This document shows, one piece after another, positions 6,359-13,739 of a stretch of DNA of 17,213 bases; the first letter of the stretch is position 1; every line of letters starts with the position of its first letter. This DNA comes from Pseudomonadota bacterium (GTDB taxonomy: Bacteria; Pseudomonadota; Alphaproteobacteria; Rhizobiales; Methylopilaceae), in assembly GCA_023430145.1 (NCBI GenBank), contig JAEZCD010000038.1:1-17213 (forward strand), read 5' to 3'. The notes beneath the pieces were generated by a model. It had not been told where the DNA came from. It did no database searches and worked only from the letters and a program-made list of their open reading frames with translations. The position numbers and the translations under genes were made by a program.

Positions 6359-7570
6359 TCAAAGCCGGTCGGGGTCGATCGTGAACAGCTCCTTCGCCCG
6401 GCCGACGCCGCGCAGCGCGAAGCGGCCGACCGAGACGAAGTGCTCGCGCTCCTCGGCCGGCGCTGCCTCGGCGAATTCGGAGGACATCACCATGTGCCGG
6501 TCGACCGAGCGGCACATGGAGGCGATGCGCGTCGCCTCGTTGACGGCCGGCCCGACGACCGTGAAGTCCAGCCGGTCCTGGCTGCCGATATTGCCGTAGA
6601 AGACGTCGCCGATGTGCAGGCCGAGATACATCGAGGTCACCGGCCGGCCTTCGGCGGCGCGGCGACCGTTCAGCTCGCCGAGCCGCGCCCGCAGCGTCCG
6701 CTCGGCGGCGAGCGCGCAGGCGCAGGCGGTCGCCGGCTCGTCGGCCAAAAACATCGCCAGCGTGCCGTCGCCCATCAGCTTCAGCACGTCGCCGCCGGCG
6801 TTCTGGACCGCCGAGATGACGATCTCGGCATAGTCGTTGAGCAGCGGGATGATCTCGTCCGGCGGCGCCGCGTCGCTGATGGTCGTGTAGCCGCGCAAGT
6901 CCGAGAACCAGAGCACGGCGCTGACGCGATCGGCGCGGCCGCGCACCATGCGGCCGTCGAGCACCCGCTGGCCGGCGTCGCGGCCGAGATAGACTTTGGC
7001 CAGCGTCTCGGCGATGCGGCCGAGCGAGGCGCATTTGACGGCGAGCGCGAGCGGCGGCGCGAGCTTGCGGATGGCGCCGAGCTCCTCCTCGGAGAAGCCC
7101 TCCTCGCGCTGCGTCGAGAACTGCGAGTAGACGCAGTCCATCTCGCCGACGACGCTGCTCGCGAAGCGGTGGACGAGCGCGAAATAATCCCGCTCGCCCT
7201 CGGCATGCATGGTTCCGAGGACCGGGAACTCGGCCGCTCCTGTGTCCGTGCGGCGGCGCAGCTCGTCGGCGCCGGAGGTGAGGAGGGCGTAGAAGGGGCT
7301 GCGCTGCCAGCTCTCGGCCGCCTCGCCGCCCTCGTCGGTGCGGCCGTACTCGATCACGCGCTCGCCATCGAGCCCGGCGAGCCGCCAGCGGAAGGCGCGG
7401 CCCTCGTAGATCGGGTGCAGCGTGTCGATGATCATCAGCGCCCGCGACAGCGGCAGGCCGCAGGCGCGCGCCCGCTCGCAGAAGCCTTGCAGGAGGTCGG
7501 GCTCCGGCAGGCCGGCGAGCCCCTCCCGGACCACCCAGGCGGTGATTTGCTCGACGCAGCTCTCCTGCAT
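6359..7570 (-). CDS. Class III adenylate cyclase with GAF-like N-terminus
   Basis: Protein of 403 residues from the ATG at 7568-7570, which has ACGGAG eight bases upstream. A GTG at 7618 would add 16 residues. It converts ATP to cAMP. The C-terminal cyclase domain (about 210-385) has both metal aspartates, D224 in W-F-S-D-L-R-G-Y and D268 in L-M-G-D-G. It also has the adenine-selecting pair K264 and D335, and the transition-state residues N344 and R348. All catalytic residues are therefore present, and ATP rather than GTP is the expected substrate. The N-terminal half (about 80-190) looks like a GAF-type sensory domain, ending in F-S-T-Q-R-E-E-G-F-S-E-E-E-L; the ligand is unknown. No membrane segment is seen, so it should be cytosolic. 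It is divergent from the second cyclase at 7742, and the 171 bp between must hold both promoters. Confidence 0.92.
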   Translation of the reverse strand: MQESCVEQITAWVVREGLAGLPEPDLLQGFCERARACGLPLSRALMIIDTLHPIYEGRAFRWRLAGLDGERVIEYGRTDEGGEAAESWQRSPFYALLTSGADELRRRTDTGAAEFPVLGTMHAEGERDYFALVHRFASSVVGEMDCVYSQFSTQREEGFSEEELGAIRKLAPPLALAVKCASLGRIAETLAKVYLGRDAGQRVLDGRMVRGRADRVSAVLWFSDLRGYTTISDAAPPDEIIPLLNDYAEIVISAVQNAGGDVLKLMGDGTLAMFLADEPATACACALAAERTLRARLGELNGRRAAEGRPVTSMYLGLHIGDVFYGNIGSQDRLDFTVVGPAVNEATRIASMCRSVDRHMVMSSEFAEAAPAEEREHFVSVGRFALRGVGRAKELFTIDPDRL

Positions 7571-7741
7571 GGTGGCTCCGTATGGCGCAGGTGGGAGGCA
7601 GTGGTCCGAGTCCGACACTTGGTTCCCAGACGATGGGCCGGTGCTGACCCTTTACGGCATCTGCGACAGGCCTGCCTATGCACCGCTCGCGGACGACGTG
7701 GTGTCGCCGTATGATCCGACCTCCTCGAAGGGGGGTAAAGC

Positions 7742-9496
7742 TTGGCAACGGATCGGATCGATCGCAAGCTTTCGGCGATCCTGGCGGCCGACGTGGCCGG
7801 CTACAGCCGCCTCATGGGGCTCGACGAAGAAGGGACGCTCACCCGGCTCACGGGTTGTCGCCGCGACATTGTCGATCCGAGCGTTGCTCGAAACCGCGGC
7901 CGCATTGTCAAAACCACGGGCGACGGACTGCTGGCGGAGTTCACGAGCGTGGTTGATGCAGTTCGATGCGCGGTCGAAGTGCAGACCGGAATGGCGAGCC
8001 GCAACTCGGGCGAGGCCGAGGATCGGCGCTTAGCTTTCCGCATCGGCATCAATGTCGGCGACATCGTGGAGCAGGACGGCGACATTTTCGGTGAGGGCGT
8101 GAATATCGCCGCGCGGCTCGAAAGCATTGCCGAGCCCGGCGGCATTTGCGTCTCTGCACGGGTGCATGAGGATACGGCGGGAAGGGTCGACCTCCGCTTC
8201 GAAGACATGGGTGAGCTGACGTTAAAGAACCTCGCACGTCCTGTCCATGTATTTAAGGTACAGGCAGAGCAACTCGCGATATCCAACGGGAATATGCATT
8301 CTTCGTTGCCCGACAAGCCGTCGATCGCCGTCCTGCCCTTCCAGAACATGAGTGGCGATCCTGAACAGGAATATTTCGGCGACGGTATCGCCGAAGACAT
8401 CATCACCGCCTTGTCCAAGCTCAGAGGCTTCTTCGTCATCGCCCGCAATTCGTCCTTCGCTTACAGGGGCAAGGCGCCGAACATCCGCCAGGTCGCGCGC
8501 GACCTCGGCGTTCGCTACGTATTGGAGGGCAGCGTCCGCAAAGCGGGCGAGCGGTTGCGGGTGACTGGGCAGCTTATCGACGCGGCCAGCGGCAACCACA
8601 TCTGGGCGGAGCGATATGATCGTCCCGTCGCCGACATCTTTGCCGTGCAGGATGAGATCACTGCGAGCGTCGTCGCAGCCATCGAGCCGCAGCTTTACGC
8701 GGCCGAAGGCCTTCGTGTCCAAAGCAAGCCACCGGAAAGCCTTGATGCTTGGGGCTGCGTCGTTCGGGCAATGCCCTACATCTGGACGTGGGTTTCCCAG
8801 AACGAAGATGACGGCATCAATCTTCTGAATCGGGCGATTAAGCTCGAGCCGGGATATGCGCGGGCACGGAGCCTTCTAGCGTGGGCCTTTGCCACGCGCG
8901 TCACTCTTGGCACTTTGGATTATGATCGAGGCATCTCCGATGGGCTTGTTCTCGCCCAACGCGCGATCGACCTCGATCCTGACGACCCTTGGGGGCATCT
9001 CGCGGCAGGCTACGTCTATGTGTTCTCGCGGCGGTTCGGGCCAGCGGTCGAGGAGTTGAACGAGGCGCTCCAACGCAACCCGAATTTTGCCTTGGCGCGG
9101 GTGATCCTTGGCTGCGCCTACGGTTATGCCGGGTTGGCGGAGGAAGGCCAGCGCCAGCTCGAGATCGCGACGCGATTGAGCCCGCGCGATCACACCCAGG
9201 CCGCAAACTTCTCGATCGAGGGGCTTTGTCATTTGGTCGCCGGTCGCTACTCCGAAGCGATGACGGCCGAACGGCGCGCTGTTCAACTCCGTCCGAACTT
9301 CGGCACGGCCTGGCGCACGCTCACCGCGGCCGCGGGCCTCGCCGGTGATCTGGAACTCGCCCGACAAGGCCTCGCCGAGTGCAAGCGTCTTCAGCCGAAT
9401 GTCAGCATCGCCTGGGTCGAGAAGTACTATCCGATGATCCGGGTCGAGGATCGCGCCAGATACATTGACGGCTTGAGGCGGGCGGGTCTCGAATAA
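7742..9496 (+). CDS. Adenylate cyclase with TolB-like and TPR domains
   Basis: Protein of 584 residues. The class III cyclase domain (about 8-175) has metal aspartates D17 (A-A-D-V-A-G-Y-S-R) and D61 (T-T-G-D-G), adenine-selecting K57 and D114, and N121/R125, so it should be active on ATP. Next comes a TolB-like N-terminal domain (about 190-315), with S-I-A-V-L-P-F-Q-N-M-S-G-D-P-E-Q-E-Y-F and a later E-G-S-V-R-K-A-G. The rest (about 325-560) is TPR-like helical repeats, with A-I-x-L-x-P motifs near residues 361 and 408. This architecture is common and highly multiplied in rhizobia. The TTG start follows a GGGGGG stretch by about six bases. Base composition is lower in GC than the neighbours: two 60-base samples counted by eye gave 62% and 57%, against 72% in proA, which hints at separate ancestry. 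A dehydrogenase relic abuts its 3' end. Confidence 0.93.
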   Translation: MATDRIDRKLSAILAADVAGYSRLMGLDEEGTLTRLTGCRRDIVDPSVARNRGRIVKTTGDGLLAEFTSVVDAVRCAVEVQTGMASRNSGEAEDRRLAFRIGINVGDIVEQDGDIFGEGVNIAARLESIAEPGGICVSARVHEDTAGRVDLRFEDMGELTLKNLARPVHVFKVQAEQLAISNGNMHSSLPDKPSIAVLPFQNMSGDPEQEYFGDGIAEDIITALSKLRGFFVIARNSSFAYRGKAPNIRQVARDLGVRYVLEGSVRKAGERLRVTGQLIDAASGNHIWAERYDRPVADIFAVQDEITASVVAAIEPQLYAAEGLRVQSKPPESLDAWGCVVRAMPYIWTWVSQNEDDGINLLNRAIKLEPGYARARSLLAWAFATRVTLGTLDYDRGISDGLVLAQRAIDLDPDDPWGHLAAGYVYVFSRRFGPAVEELNEALQRNPNFALARVILGCAYGYAGLAEEGQRQLEIATRLSPRDHTQAANFSIEGLCHLVAGRYSEAMTAERRAVQLRPNFGTAWRTLTAAAGLAGDLELARQGLAECKRLQPNVSIAWVEKYYPMIRVEDRARYIDGLRRAGLE

Positions 9497-9621
9497 CGCA
9501 GCGCGGCCGTCCGAGACTGCTGCGGCGGAACCGCGAGCGGAAGCCCCCCTTTCGACGAGGCTCGTCGCAATGCCGCGGCCCATCGCGCCGAGGCGACGCA
9601 GCCGATGCGTACTCGCGTCAC
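9497..9621 (-). pseudogene. Relic of a beta-hydroxyacid (HIBADH-like) dehydrogenase N-terminus
   Basis: On the minus strand a GTG at 9619-9621 opens M-T-R-V-R-I-G-C-V. One base gained near 9594 would continue it as G-L-G-A-M-G-R-G-I-A-T-S-L-V-E-R-G. This is the start of a Rossmann domain with the G-L-G-x-M-G motif of the 3-hydroxyisobutyrate/6-phosphogluconate dehydrogenase family. What follows (G-S-A-A-A-V-S-D-G-R-A-A-L-F) looks like a later part of such a domain after an internal deletion, though this second match is weak. The trace ends where the convergent cyclase gene ends. The frameshift and the missing catalytic and C-terminal domains make it non-functional. The reading is by eye and covers only about 40 residues, so chance similarity is possible. 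Confidence 0.5.
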
Positions 9622-9628
9622 GCTGACC

Positions 9629-9656
9629 GCGCGACAAGGTCGCGCCTTTTCCTTTT
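9629..9656 (+). terminator. Intrinsic terminator
   Basis: GCGCGAC (9629-9635) and GTCGCGC (9639-9645) form a perfect 7-bp stem with a 3-nt loop, followed by CTTTTCCTTTT. This is a textbook rho-independent terminator for plus-strand transcription. It lies 133 bases after the cyclase stop and probably ends that transcript. Confidence 0.75.
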
Positions 9657-9660
9657 CCCA

Positions 9661-9785
9661 GGGGGAGAAGGTGGCCGCGAAGCGGCCGGATGAGGGGGTA
9701 CGGCGCTCGTTCTGATACTCGATACGGCGCTCGTTCTGATACTCGGTAGCCCCTCACCCGCCGCCTTGGGGGGCACCCTCTCCCC
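9661..9785. repeat. Imperfect inverted repeat pair, dispersed-repeat type
   Basis: The left arm (9661-9698, GGGGGAGAAGGTGG through GATGAGGGGG) and the right arm (9750-9785, CCCCTCACCCGCC through CACCCTCTCCCC) are inverted imperfect copies. The arm sequences are of a kind I recall as frequent intergenic repeats in alphaproteobacteria. They enclose the 24-bp tandem duplication listed separately. The pair lies between two convergent genes, where it may also help stop transcription. Together with the relic and terminator it explains most of the gene-free stretch 9497-9826; nothing further is recognised in 9786-9826. Confidence 0.7.
9699..9746. repeat. 24-bp tandem duplication
   Basis: The unit TACGGCGCTCGTTCTGATAC plus TCGA occurs at 9699-9722 and again at 9723-9746, ending TCGG; 23 of 24 bases match. 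The two copies are directly adjacent and sit exactly between the arms of the inverted repeat pair. Confidence 0.95.
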
Positions 9786-9826
9786 GTGGGTGAGGGAGGA
9801 GGAGCGACCCTCGAGCCGACGAAAGC

Positions 9827-11653
9827 TCAGCCGACCGCGGCTTCCTTCTGGCGCTCGAGGCGCTTGCGGTCGTTGGGGTCGAGCAGCCGCTTGCGCAGCC
9901 GGATCGATTTCGGCGTCACCTCGACCAGCTCGTCGTCGGAGATCCAGGCGAGCGCCTTCTCGAGCGTCATGCGGATCGGCGGCGTCAGCCGCACCGCCTC
10001 GTCCTTGGAGGTGGTGCGGATGTTGGTGAGCTGCTTGCCCTTGAGGACGTTGACCTCGAGGTCGTTGTCGCGCGTGTGCTCGCCGACGATCATGCCCTGA
10101 TAGACCTTCCAGCCGGGCTCGATCATCATCGGCCCGCGGTCCTCCAGGTTCCAGAGCGCGTAGGCGACCGCCTCGCCGGGCGAGTTGGCGATCAGCACGC
10201 CGTTGCGGCGGCCCGGGATCTCGCCCCGGTGCGGCGCGTAGGCGTGGAAGATGCGGTTCATAACCGCCGTGCCGCGCGTATCGGTCAGAAGCTCGCCCTG
10301 GTAGCCGATCAGGCCGCGCGTCGGGGCGTAGAAGACGAGCCTGAGCCGGCCGCCGCCCGAGGGGCGCATCTCCATCAGCTCGGCCTTGCGCTCGGACATC
10401 TTCTGCACGACGACGCCGGAGTGCTCCTCGTCGACGTCGATGACGACTTCCTCGATCGGCTCCAGCTGCTGGCCGGTCTTCTCGTCCCGCTGCATGACGA
10501 CGCGGGGACGCGACACCGCCAGCTCGAAGCCTTCGCGGCGCATGGTCTCGATCAGCACCGCGAGCTGCAGCTCGCCGCGCCCGGCGACCTCGAAGGCATC
10601 CATGTCCGAGGTCTCGCCGACACGCAGCGCGACATTGCCCTCGGCCTCGCGCCAGAGGCGCGCGCGGATGACGCGGCTCGTCACCTTGTCGCCCTCGGTG
10701 CCGGCGAGCGGCGAATCGTTGACGCGAAATGTCATGGCGACGGTCGGCGGGTCGATCGGCTGCGCCTGCATCGGCTCCTCGACGTCGAGCGCGCAGAACG
10801 TGTCGGCGACAGTGCCTTCGGAAAGGCCGGCGAGGGCGATGATGTCGCCGGCCTCGGCCTCCTCGATCGGCTGCCGCTCGAGCCCGCGGAAGGCGAGGAT
10901 TTTGGTCGCCCGGCCCTGCTCGACGACGCGGCCGTCGCGCGCCAGCACCTTTACCGCCTGGTTGGAGCGGATCGAGCCCGAGGAAATGCGGCCGGTGATG
11001 ATGCGCCCGAGATAGGGGTTCGCCTCGAGGATCGTGCCGAGCATGCGGAACGGGCCGGGCTCCACCTTCGGCTCCGGCACGTGGCGGAGCACGAGATCGA
11101 ACAGCGGCGCCATGTCGACCTTCGGGCCCTCGAAGCTCTCCGCCATCCAGCCCTGCTTGGCGGAGCCGTAGATGATCGGGAAATCGAGCTGCTCGTCGGT
11201 GGCATCGAGCGCGGCGAAGAGATCGAAGACGGCGTTGACGGTTTTCGTCGGCTCGGCGTCCGGCCGGTCGACCTTGTTGATGCAGACGATCGGCCGAAGG
11301 CCGAGCTTCAGCGCCTTGCCGACGACGAACTTGGTCTGCGGCAGCGGCCCCTCGGCGGCGTCGACGAGGACGATGGCGCCGTCGACCATGTTGAGGATGC
11401 GCTCCACCTCGCCGCCGAAATCGGCGTGGCCGGGCGTGTCGACGATGTTGATGCGCGTCCCATGCCAGACGACCGAGGTCGCCTTGGCGAGGATGGTGAT
11501 GCCGCGCTCCTTCTCGAGCTCGTTGGAGTCCATGGCGCGCTCGGCGACGCGTTGGTTCTCCCGGAACGAGCCCGACTGCTGCAGCAGCTTGTCGACGAGG
11601 GTCGTCTTCCCATGGTCGACATGGGCGATGATGGCGATGTTGCGAAGGCTCAT
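9827..11653 (-). CDS. typA: Translational GTPase TypA/BipA
   Basis: GTPase of 608 residues related to EF-G that binds the ribosome and supports large-subunit assembly and stress adaptation. The G domain shows G1 A-H-V-D-H-G-K-T-T (10-18), G2 R-G-I-T-I (50-54), G3 D72-T-P-G-H and G4 N126-K-V-D. The switch region includes R-A-M-D-S-N-E-L-E-K-E-R, which is typical of TypA. The middle and C-terminal parts contain G-R-G-E-L-Q-L-A-V-L-I-E-T-M-R-R-E-G-F-E and the TypA-specific T-R-G-L-I-G-Y-Q and N-I-R-T-T-S-K-D-E-A. Length is normal and no residue looks damaged. The ATG at 11651-11653 has no strong Shine-Dalgarno. The gene is a single transcription unit between a convergent cyclase and a co-directional acetyltransferase gene. 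Confidence 0.98.
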   Translation of the reverse strand: MSLRNIAIIAHVDHGKTTLVDKLLQQSGSFRENQRVAERAMDSNELEKERGITILAKATSVVWHGTRINIVDTPGHADFGGEVERILNMVDGAIVLVDAAEGPLPQTKFVVGKALKLGLRPIVCINKVDRPDAEPTKTVNAVFDLFAALDATDEQLDFPIIYGSAKQGWMAESFEGPKVDMAPLFDLVLRHVPEPKVEPGPFRMLGTILEANPYLGRIITGRISSGSIRSNQAVKVLARDGRVVEQGRATKILAFRGLERQPIEEAEAGDIIALAGLSEGTVADTFCALDVEEPMQAQPIDPPTVAMTFRVNDSPLAGTEGDKVTSRVIRARLWREAEGNVALRVGETSDMDAFEVAGRGELQLAVLIETMRREGFELAVSRPRVVMQRDEKTGQQLEPIEEVVIDVDEEHSGVVVQKMSERKAELMEMRPSGGGRLRLVFYAPTRGLIGYQGELLTDTRGTAVMNRIFHAYAPHRGEIPGRRNGVLIANSPGEAVAYALWNLEDRGPMMIEPGWKVYQGMIVGEHTRDNDLEVNVLKGKQLTNIRTTSKDEAVRLTPPIRMTLEKALAWISDDELVEVTPKSIRLRKRLLDPNDRKRLERQKEAAVG

Positions 11654-11688
11654 AGGAATCGCTCAGCGGCCCGGCGGCGCCGCGGCTC

Positions 11689-11703
11689 TGTTGCGGTGCA
11701 ACA
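11689..11703. promoter_or_regulatory. Small palindrome upstream of typA
   Basis: TGTTGC and GCAACA form perfect 6-bp arms around GGT, 36 bases upstream of the typA start and 38 bases from the acetyltransferase stop. It could be an operator or a short hairpin after the acetyltransferase gene. It is too short to assign a role. Confidence 0.2.
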
Positions 11704-11740
11704 TAGTCATCGACCGCGAAAAGGCAATCGTGGCCGCCCG

Positions 11741-12160
11741 CTACAGCCGGTAGAGATACACCATGCAGGGCTCGCCGGGGGCGCCGAACCCCTCGTAGAG
11801 CCGGCGGGCGGGGAGATTGTCGGCCTCGGTGGCAATCCAGGAGTCCGTGCAGCCGAGCCCCTTGCCGATCTCGAACAGCGCCGCCAGCAGGCGCGTCGCG
11901 ATGCCCCGGCGCTGGAAGGCCGGCGCGACGCCGACCTCGTCGACATAGAGCTCGGCCGGCTTGTCCGGGTGGCGGTGGATGACCGCCGCCGCCTGGCCGA
12001 CGACGACGCCCTCGTCGAGCGCCACGAGCAGCACGTGCCCCGGCTCGGCGAGGTAGGCGGCGAGGCGGTCGGCGCGCACCGGCTCGTCGAAGACGCCGTC
12101 GGCGACGCGCTCGAGCAGCGCGGCATCGTCCGGGCCGAGCCGGCGGATCTGCGTGCTCAT
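11741..12160 (-). CDS. GNAT family N-acetyltransferase
   Basis: Protein of 139 residues that should transfer an acetyl group from acetyl-CoA to an amine. The acetyl-CoA loop is visible as V-G-V-A-P-A-F-Q-R-R-G-I-A-T-R-L-L (77-92), preceded by a beta strand with Y-V-D-E-V. The C-terminal N-L-P-A-R-R-L-Y-E-G-F-G-A is the usual end motif of the fold. Its short size and the R-G-I-A-T plus A-R-R-L-Y layout recall the AAC(3)-I aminoglycoside acetyltransferase group, but key similarity is loose and the substrate is unknown. The ATG (12158-12160) overlaps the stop of the upstream methyltransferase gene as ATGA, so translation is coupled. Whether both act on one substrate is open. Confidence 0.88.
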   Translation of the reverse strand: MSTQIRRLGPDDAALLERVADGVFDEPVRADRLAAYLAEPGHVLLVALDEGVVVGQAAAVIHRHPDKPAELYVDEVGVAPAFQRRGIATRLLAALFEIGKGLGCTDSWIATEADNLPARRLYEGFGAPGEPCMVYLYRL

Positions 12161-12909
12161 GCCTCGTCCTTGCGCAGCGGCTCGGGGGAAGCGCCGGGCG
12201 CCAGCACCGGGGCTCTGGCCGGCTCGAGCTTCACCACCGCCGGTGCGGGGATCGGGCGATGCATGAGCTTGACCGCATCGACGACGTGCACCCCCGGCGG
12301 CGGCAGGCCGAAGCGCATGCCGAAACGTTCGATCCCGACCGACCAGCGCAGCACGAGGCCGCCCTCGGCGGGCGGGAAGAACAGCGCCTCGCCCCAGTAG
12401 TCGGGCTCGAACCCCGCTTCGCCGAGCAGCCGCGTCAGCTGCGAGCGGCTGAAAGGCTGGCCGTGCCCGAACGGCGTCGTGTCGACCCGCGCCCAGATGC
12501 CGCGCCGGTTCGGCACGATGGCGAGCAGCCGGCCGCCCGGGGCCAGCACCCGCCAGGCCTCGCGCAAGACCTCGTCGGCGCGGTCCCACATCTCGAGCCC
12601 GTGCACGACGAGCACCCGGTCCATCATCGAATCGACCACCGGCCAGGTATCGGCGACGACCAGCGCCGTCGCCGAGCGGCCGCCCTGCGGCCACTCGATC
12701 ACCCCCTGCGCGGCCGGCATGAAGGCGAGCGTCCGCTCCGCCTCCTCGCGGAAGATGCCGAGATAGGGCGTCGCGAAGCCGACCCCGAGCACGCGCGCGC
12801 CGGCCGCCGACAGCCAGCGCGTGCGGATGCGCGACAGGATGATCCGCCGCGCTACCTGGCCAAGGGGCCGGGCGTAGAAGTCGCGCAGTTCGGCAACGTC
12901 GGTAGCCAT
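12157..12909 (-). CDS. Class I SAM-dependent methyltransferase
   Basis: Protein of 250 residues. The fold is visible from A-R-V-L-G-V-G-F-A-T-P-Y-L (38-50), a variant SAM-binding motif I in which the usual acidic residue is absent. It continues with V-V-H-G-L-E-M-W-D-R-A-D-E-V-L-R-E-A-W-R-V-L-A-P-G-G-R-L (102-128), the typical post-motif segment of Methyltransf_11-like enzymes. A proline-rich tail follows after about residue 203. The substrate is unknown. I recall this type of methyltransferase beside gloB in Rhizobiales genomes; here a secreted-protein gene lies between them. The ATG at 12907-12909 lacks a strong Shine-Dalgarno. A longer open frame exists upstream, but it overlaps the neighbouring gene and lacks recognisable sequence. 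The stop overlaps the acetyltransferase start. Confidence 0.88.
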   Translation of the reverse strand: MATDVAELRDFYARPLGQVARRIILSRIRTRWLSAAGARVLGVGFATPYLGIFREEAERTLAFMPAAQGVIEWPQGGRSATALVVADTWPVVDSMMDRVLVVHGLEMWDRADEVLREAWRVLAPGGRLLAIVPNRRGIWARVDTTPFGHGQPFSRSQLTRLLGEAGFEPDYWGEALFFPPAEGGLVLRWSVGIERFGMRFGLPPPGVHVVDAVKLMHRPIPAPAVVKLEPARAPVLAPGASPEPLRKDEA

Positions 12910-13034
12910 CGCGGCGGCGCTCTGTCCCGGGCGGGGCGGTCCCGCGGCGCGGCACGATAACGCGGCCGAAATGTCGGCGCATCCCCAGGATTGACCCGTC
13001 GACCATGCTCCCTCGGGACGACGCCGAAACGATC

Positions 13035-13061
13035 TGGCCGGCAGCGCGGAGCCGCCGGCCA
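13035..13061 (-). terminator. GC-rich hairpin after the secreted-protein gene
   Basis: TGGCCGGC (13035-13042) and GCCGGCCA (13054-13061) are perfect 8-bp arms with an 11-nt loop, 18 bases past the stop of the minus-strand gene ending at 13080. Only a short GTTT follows on that strand, so it may be a terminator or a stabilising hairpin. Confidence 0.45.
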
Positions 13062-13079
13062 CGACACCGAGCCGACCGA

Positions 13080-13505
13080 CTATGGGCAGGTCACGATCAA
13101 CGAGAAGGCGAGGTTCTGGACAACCGCCCGCTGGTCGGCGGTGATGACGTAGACGCCCCTGTTGTTTCCATTGCGGAGCGCGGTCGAGACGATGCCGGGA
13201 AACGGATTGCCGGTGCCGGGCAGGCCGATCGAAGCGACCCAGATGCAATTGCGGACTCTCGAGTCGAAGATGACCTCGTACTCGCCGCGAGCGAGCCTCC
13301 TCGTCCGGCTGACGCCGATGCCACGAGCGAGATTGCCGTTCTGCTGAACGAAGGCGGCATAGACGCCCTGCGGAGCCGGCGGTGGCGCCGAAAGGTCCTC
13401 GGCCTCCACCGTCGTGTCCACGTCGTTGGCGGCCATCGCGGCGCCGGACAGGAGGGCGCCAAGGGCGACGACCGTGGCGGCGAGCATCGGACAGAAAGCG
13501 TGCAT
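13080..13505 (-). CDS. Small secreted protein, function unknown
   Basis: Protein of 141 residues starting at ATG 13503-13505, with an excellent GGAGGAAGAGG upstream. A signal peptide is clear: a hydrophobic run through residue 22, then A-A-M-A-A-N with cleavage near residue 25 or 26. A short acidic and proline-rich linker (30-46) leads to one domain of about 95 residues. Its features are V-Y-A-A-F-V-Q-Q-N-G-N-L-A-R-G-I-G-V, G-E-Y-E-V-I-F-D, N-C-I-W-V-A-S-I-G and a final L-I-V-T-C-P. Two cysteines, C87 and C140, could form a disulfide. The pattern of beta strands ('V-N-x-x-G-x-L-A-R-G', 'G-x-Y-E-V-x-F', 'C-x-x-x-A-x-x-G') is one I have seen in uncharacterised secreted bacterial proteins, but I cannot name a function. 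It lies between the methyltransferase gene and gloB. Confidence 0.85.
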   Translation of the reverse strand: MHAFCPMLAATVVALGALLSGAAMAANDVDTTVEAEDLSAPPPAPQGVYAAFVQQNGNLARGIGVSRTRRLARGEYEVIFDSRVRNCIWVASIGLPGTGNPFPGIVSTALRNGNNRGVYVITADQRAVVQNLAFSLIVTCP

Positions 13506-13581
13506 GGTAACCTCTTCCTCCTGGGTGCTTTTCACGGTTTGCGGCGCGCGGGACGAGCCGTCGACACGCCACCGCACATCG

Positions 13582-13625
13582 CAGCGGCGAGCAGCCGCTG
13601 TCCCGAAGATAGGGCGGTGCGCCCT
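13582..13625. other. Two short hairpins in a divergent intergenic region
   Basis: CAGCGGC/GCCGCTG (13582-13600, 5-nt loop) and AGGGCG/CGCCCT (13611-13625, 3-nt loop) are perfect inverted repeats between the divergent secreted-protein gene and gloB. They could be regulator sites or leader hairpins. In DNA this GC-rich some such pairs arise by chance. Confidence 0.25.
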
Positions 13626-13681
13626 CGAGCGGTGCCGCCGCGGCTGAACGATGGTTGGGCAAGCGGGCGCGCACCCCGCGG

Positions 13682-13709
13682 TTGACCCGCCCGGCCCGCC
13701 GACTAGCTT
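13682..13709 (+). promoter_or_regulatory. Possible promoter of gloB
   Basis: TTGACC (13682-13687) and TAGCTT (13704-13709) are spaced by 16 bases and end 30 bases upstream of the gloB ATG. The -35 is good and the -10 poor, which is common in GC-rich alphaproteobacteria. Confidence 0.4.
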
Positions 13710-13739
13710 GCGGGTCCGACACTCGCCAACGGAGCCGCC

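Noticed and set aside
7571..7741. Specific promoters in the divergent cyclase region
   Set aside because: Several weak -35/-10 combinations exist, but none is clearly better than background in this GC-rich sequence.
11741..12160. Aminoglycoside resistance acetyltransferase
   Set aside because: The resemblance to AAC(3)-I is limited to the general fold and length; no resistance or mobile context is present, so only the GNAT family is called.
10076..12400. A 774-codon plus-strand open frame
   Set aside because: It is antisense to typA, the acetyltransferase and the methyltransferase, and has no motif of its own.
13007..13035. Partial similarity to the centre of the fixI palindromic element (C-T-C-G-G-G-A-C-G-A-C followed by C-C-G)
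   Set aside because: Only a short imperfect match of about 25 bases without the inverted partner; chance or a degraded fragment cannot be separated here.
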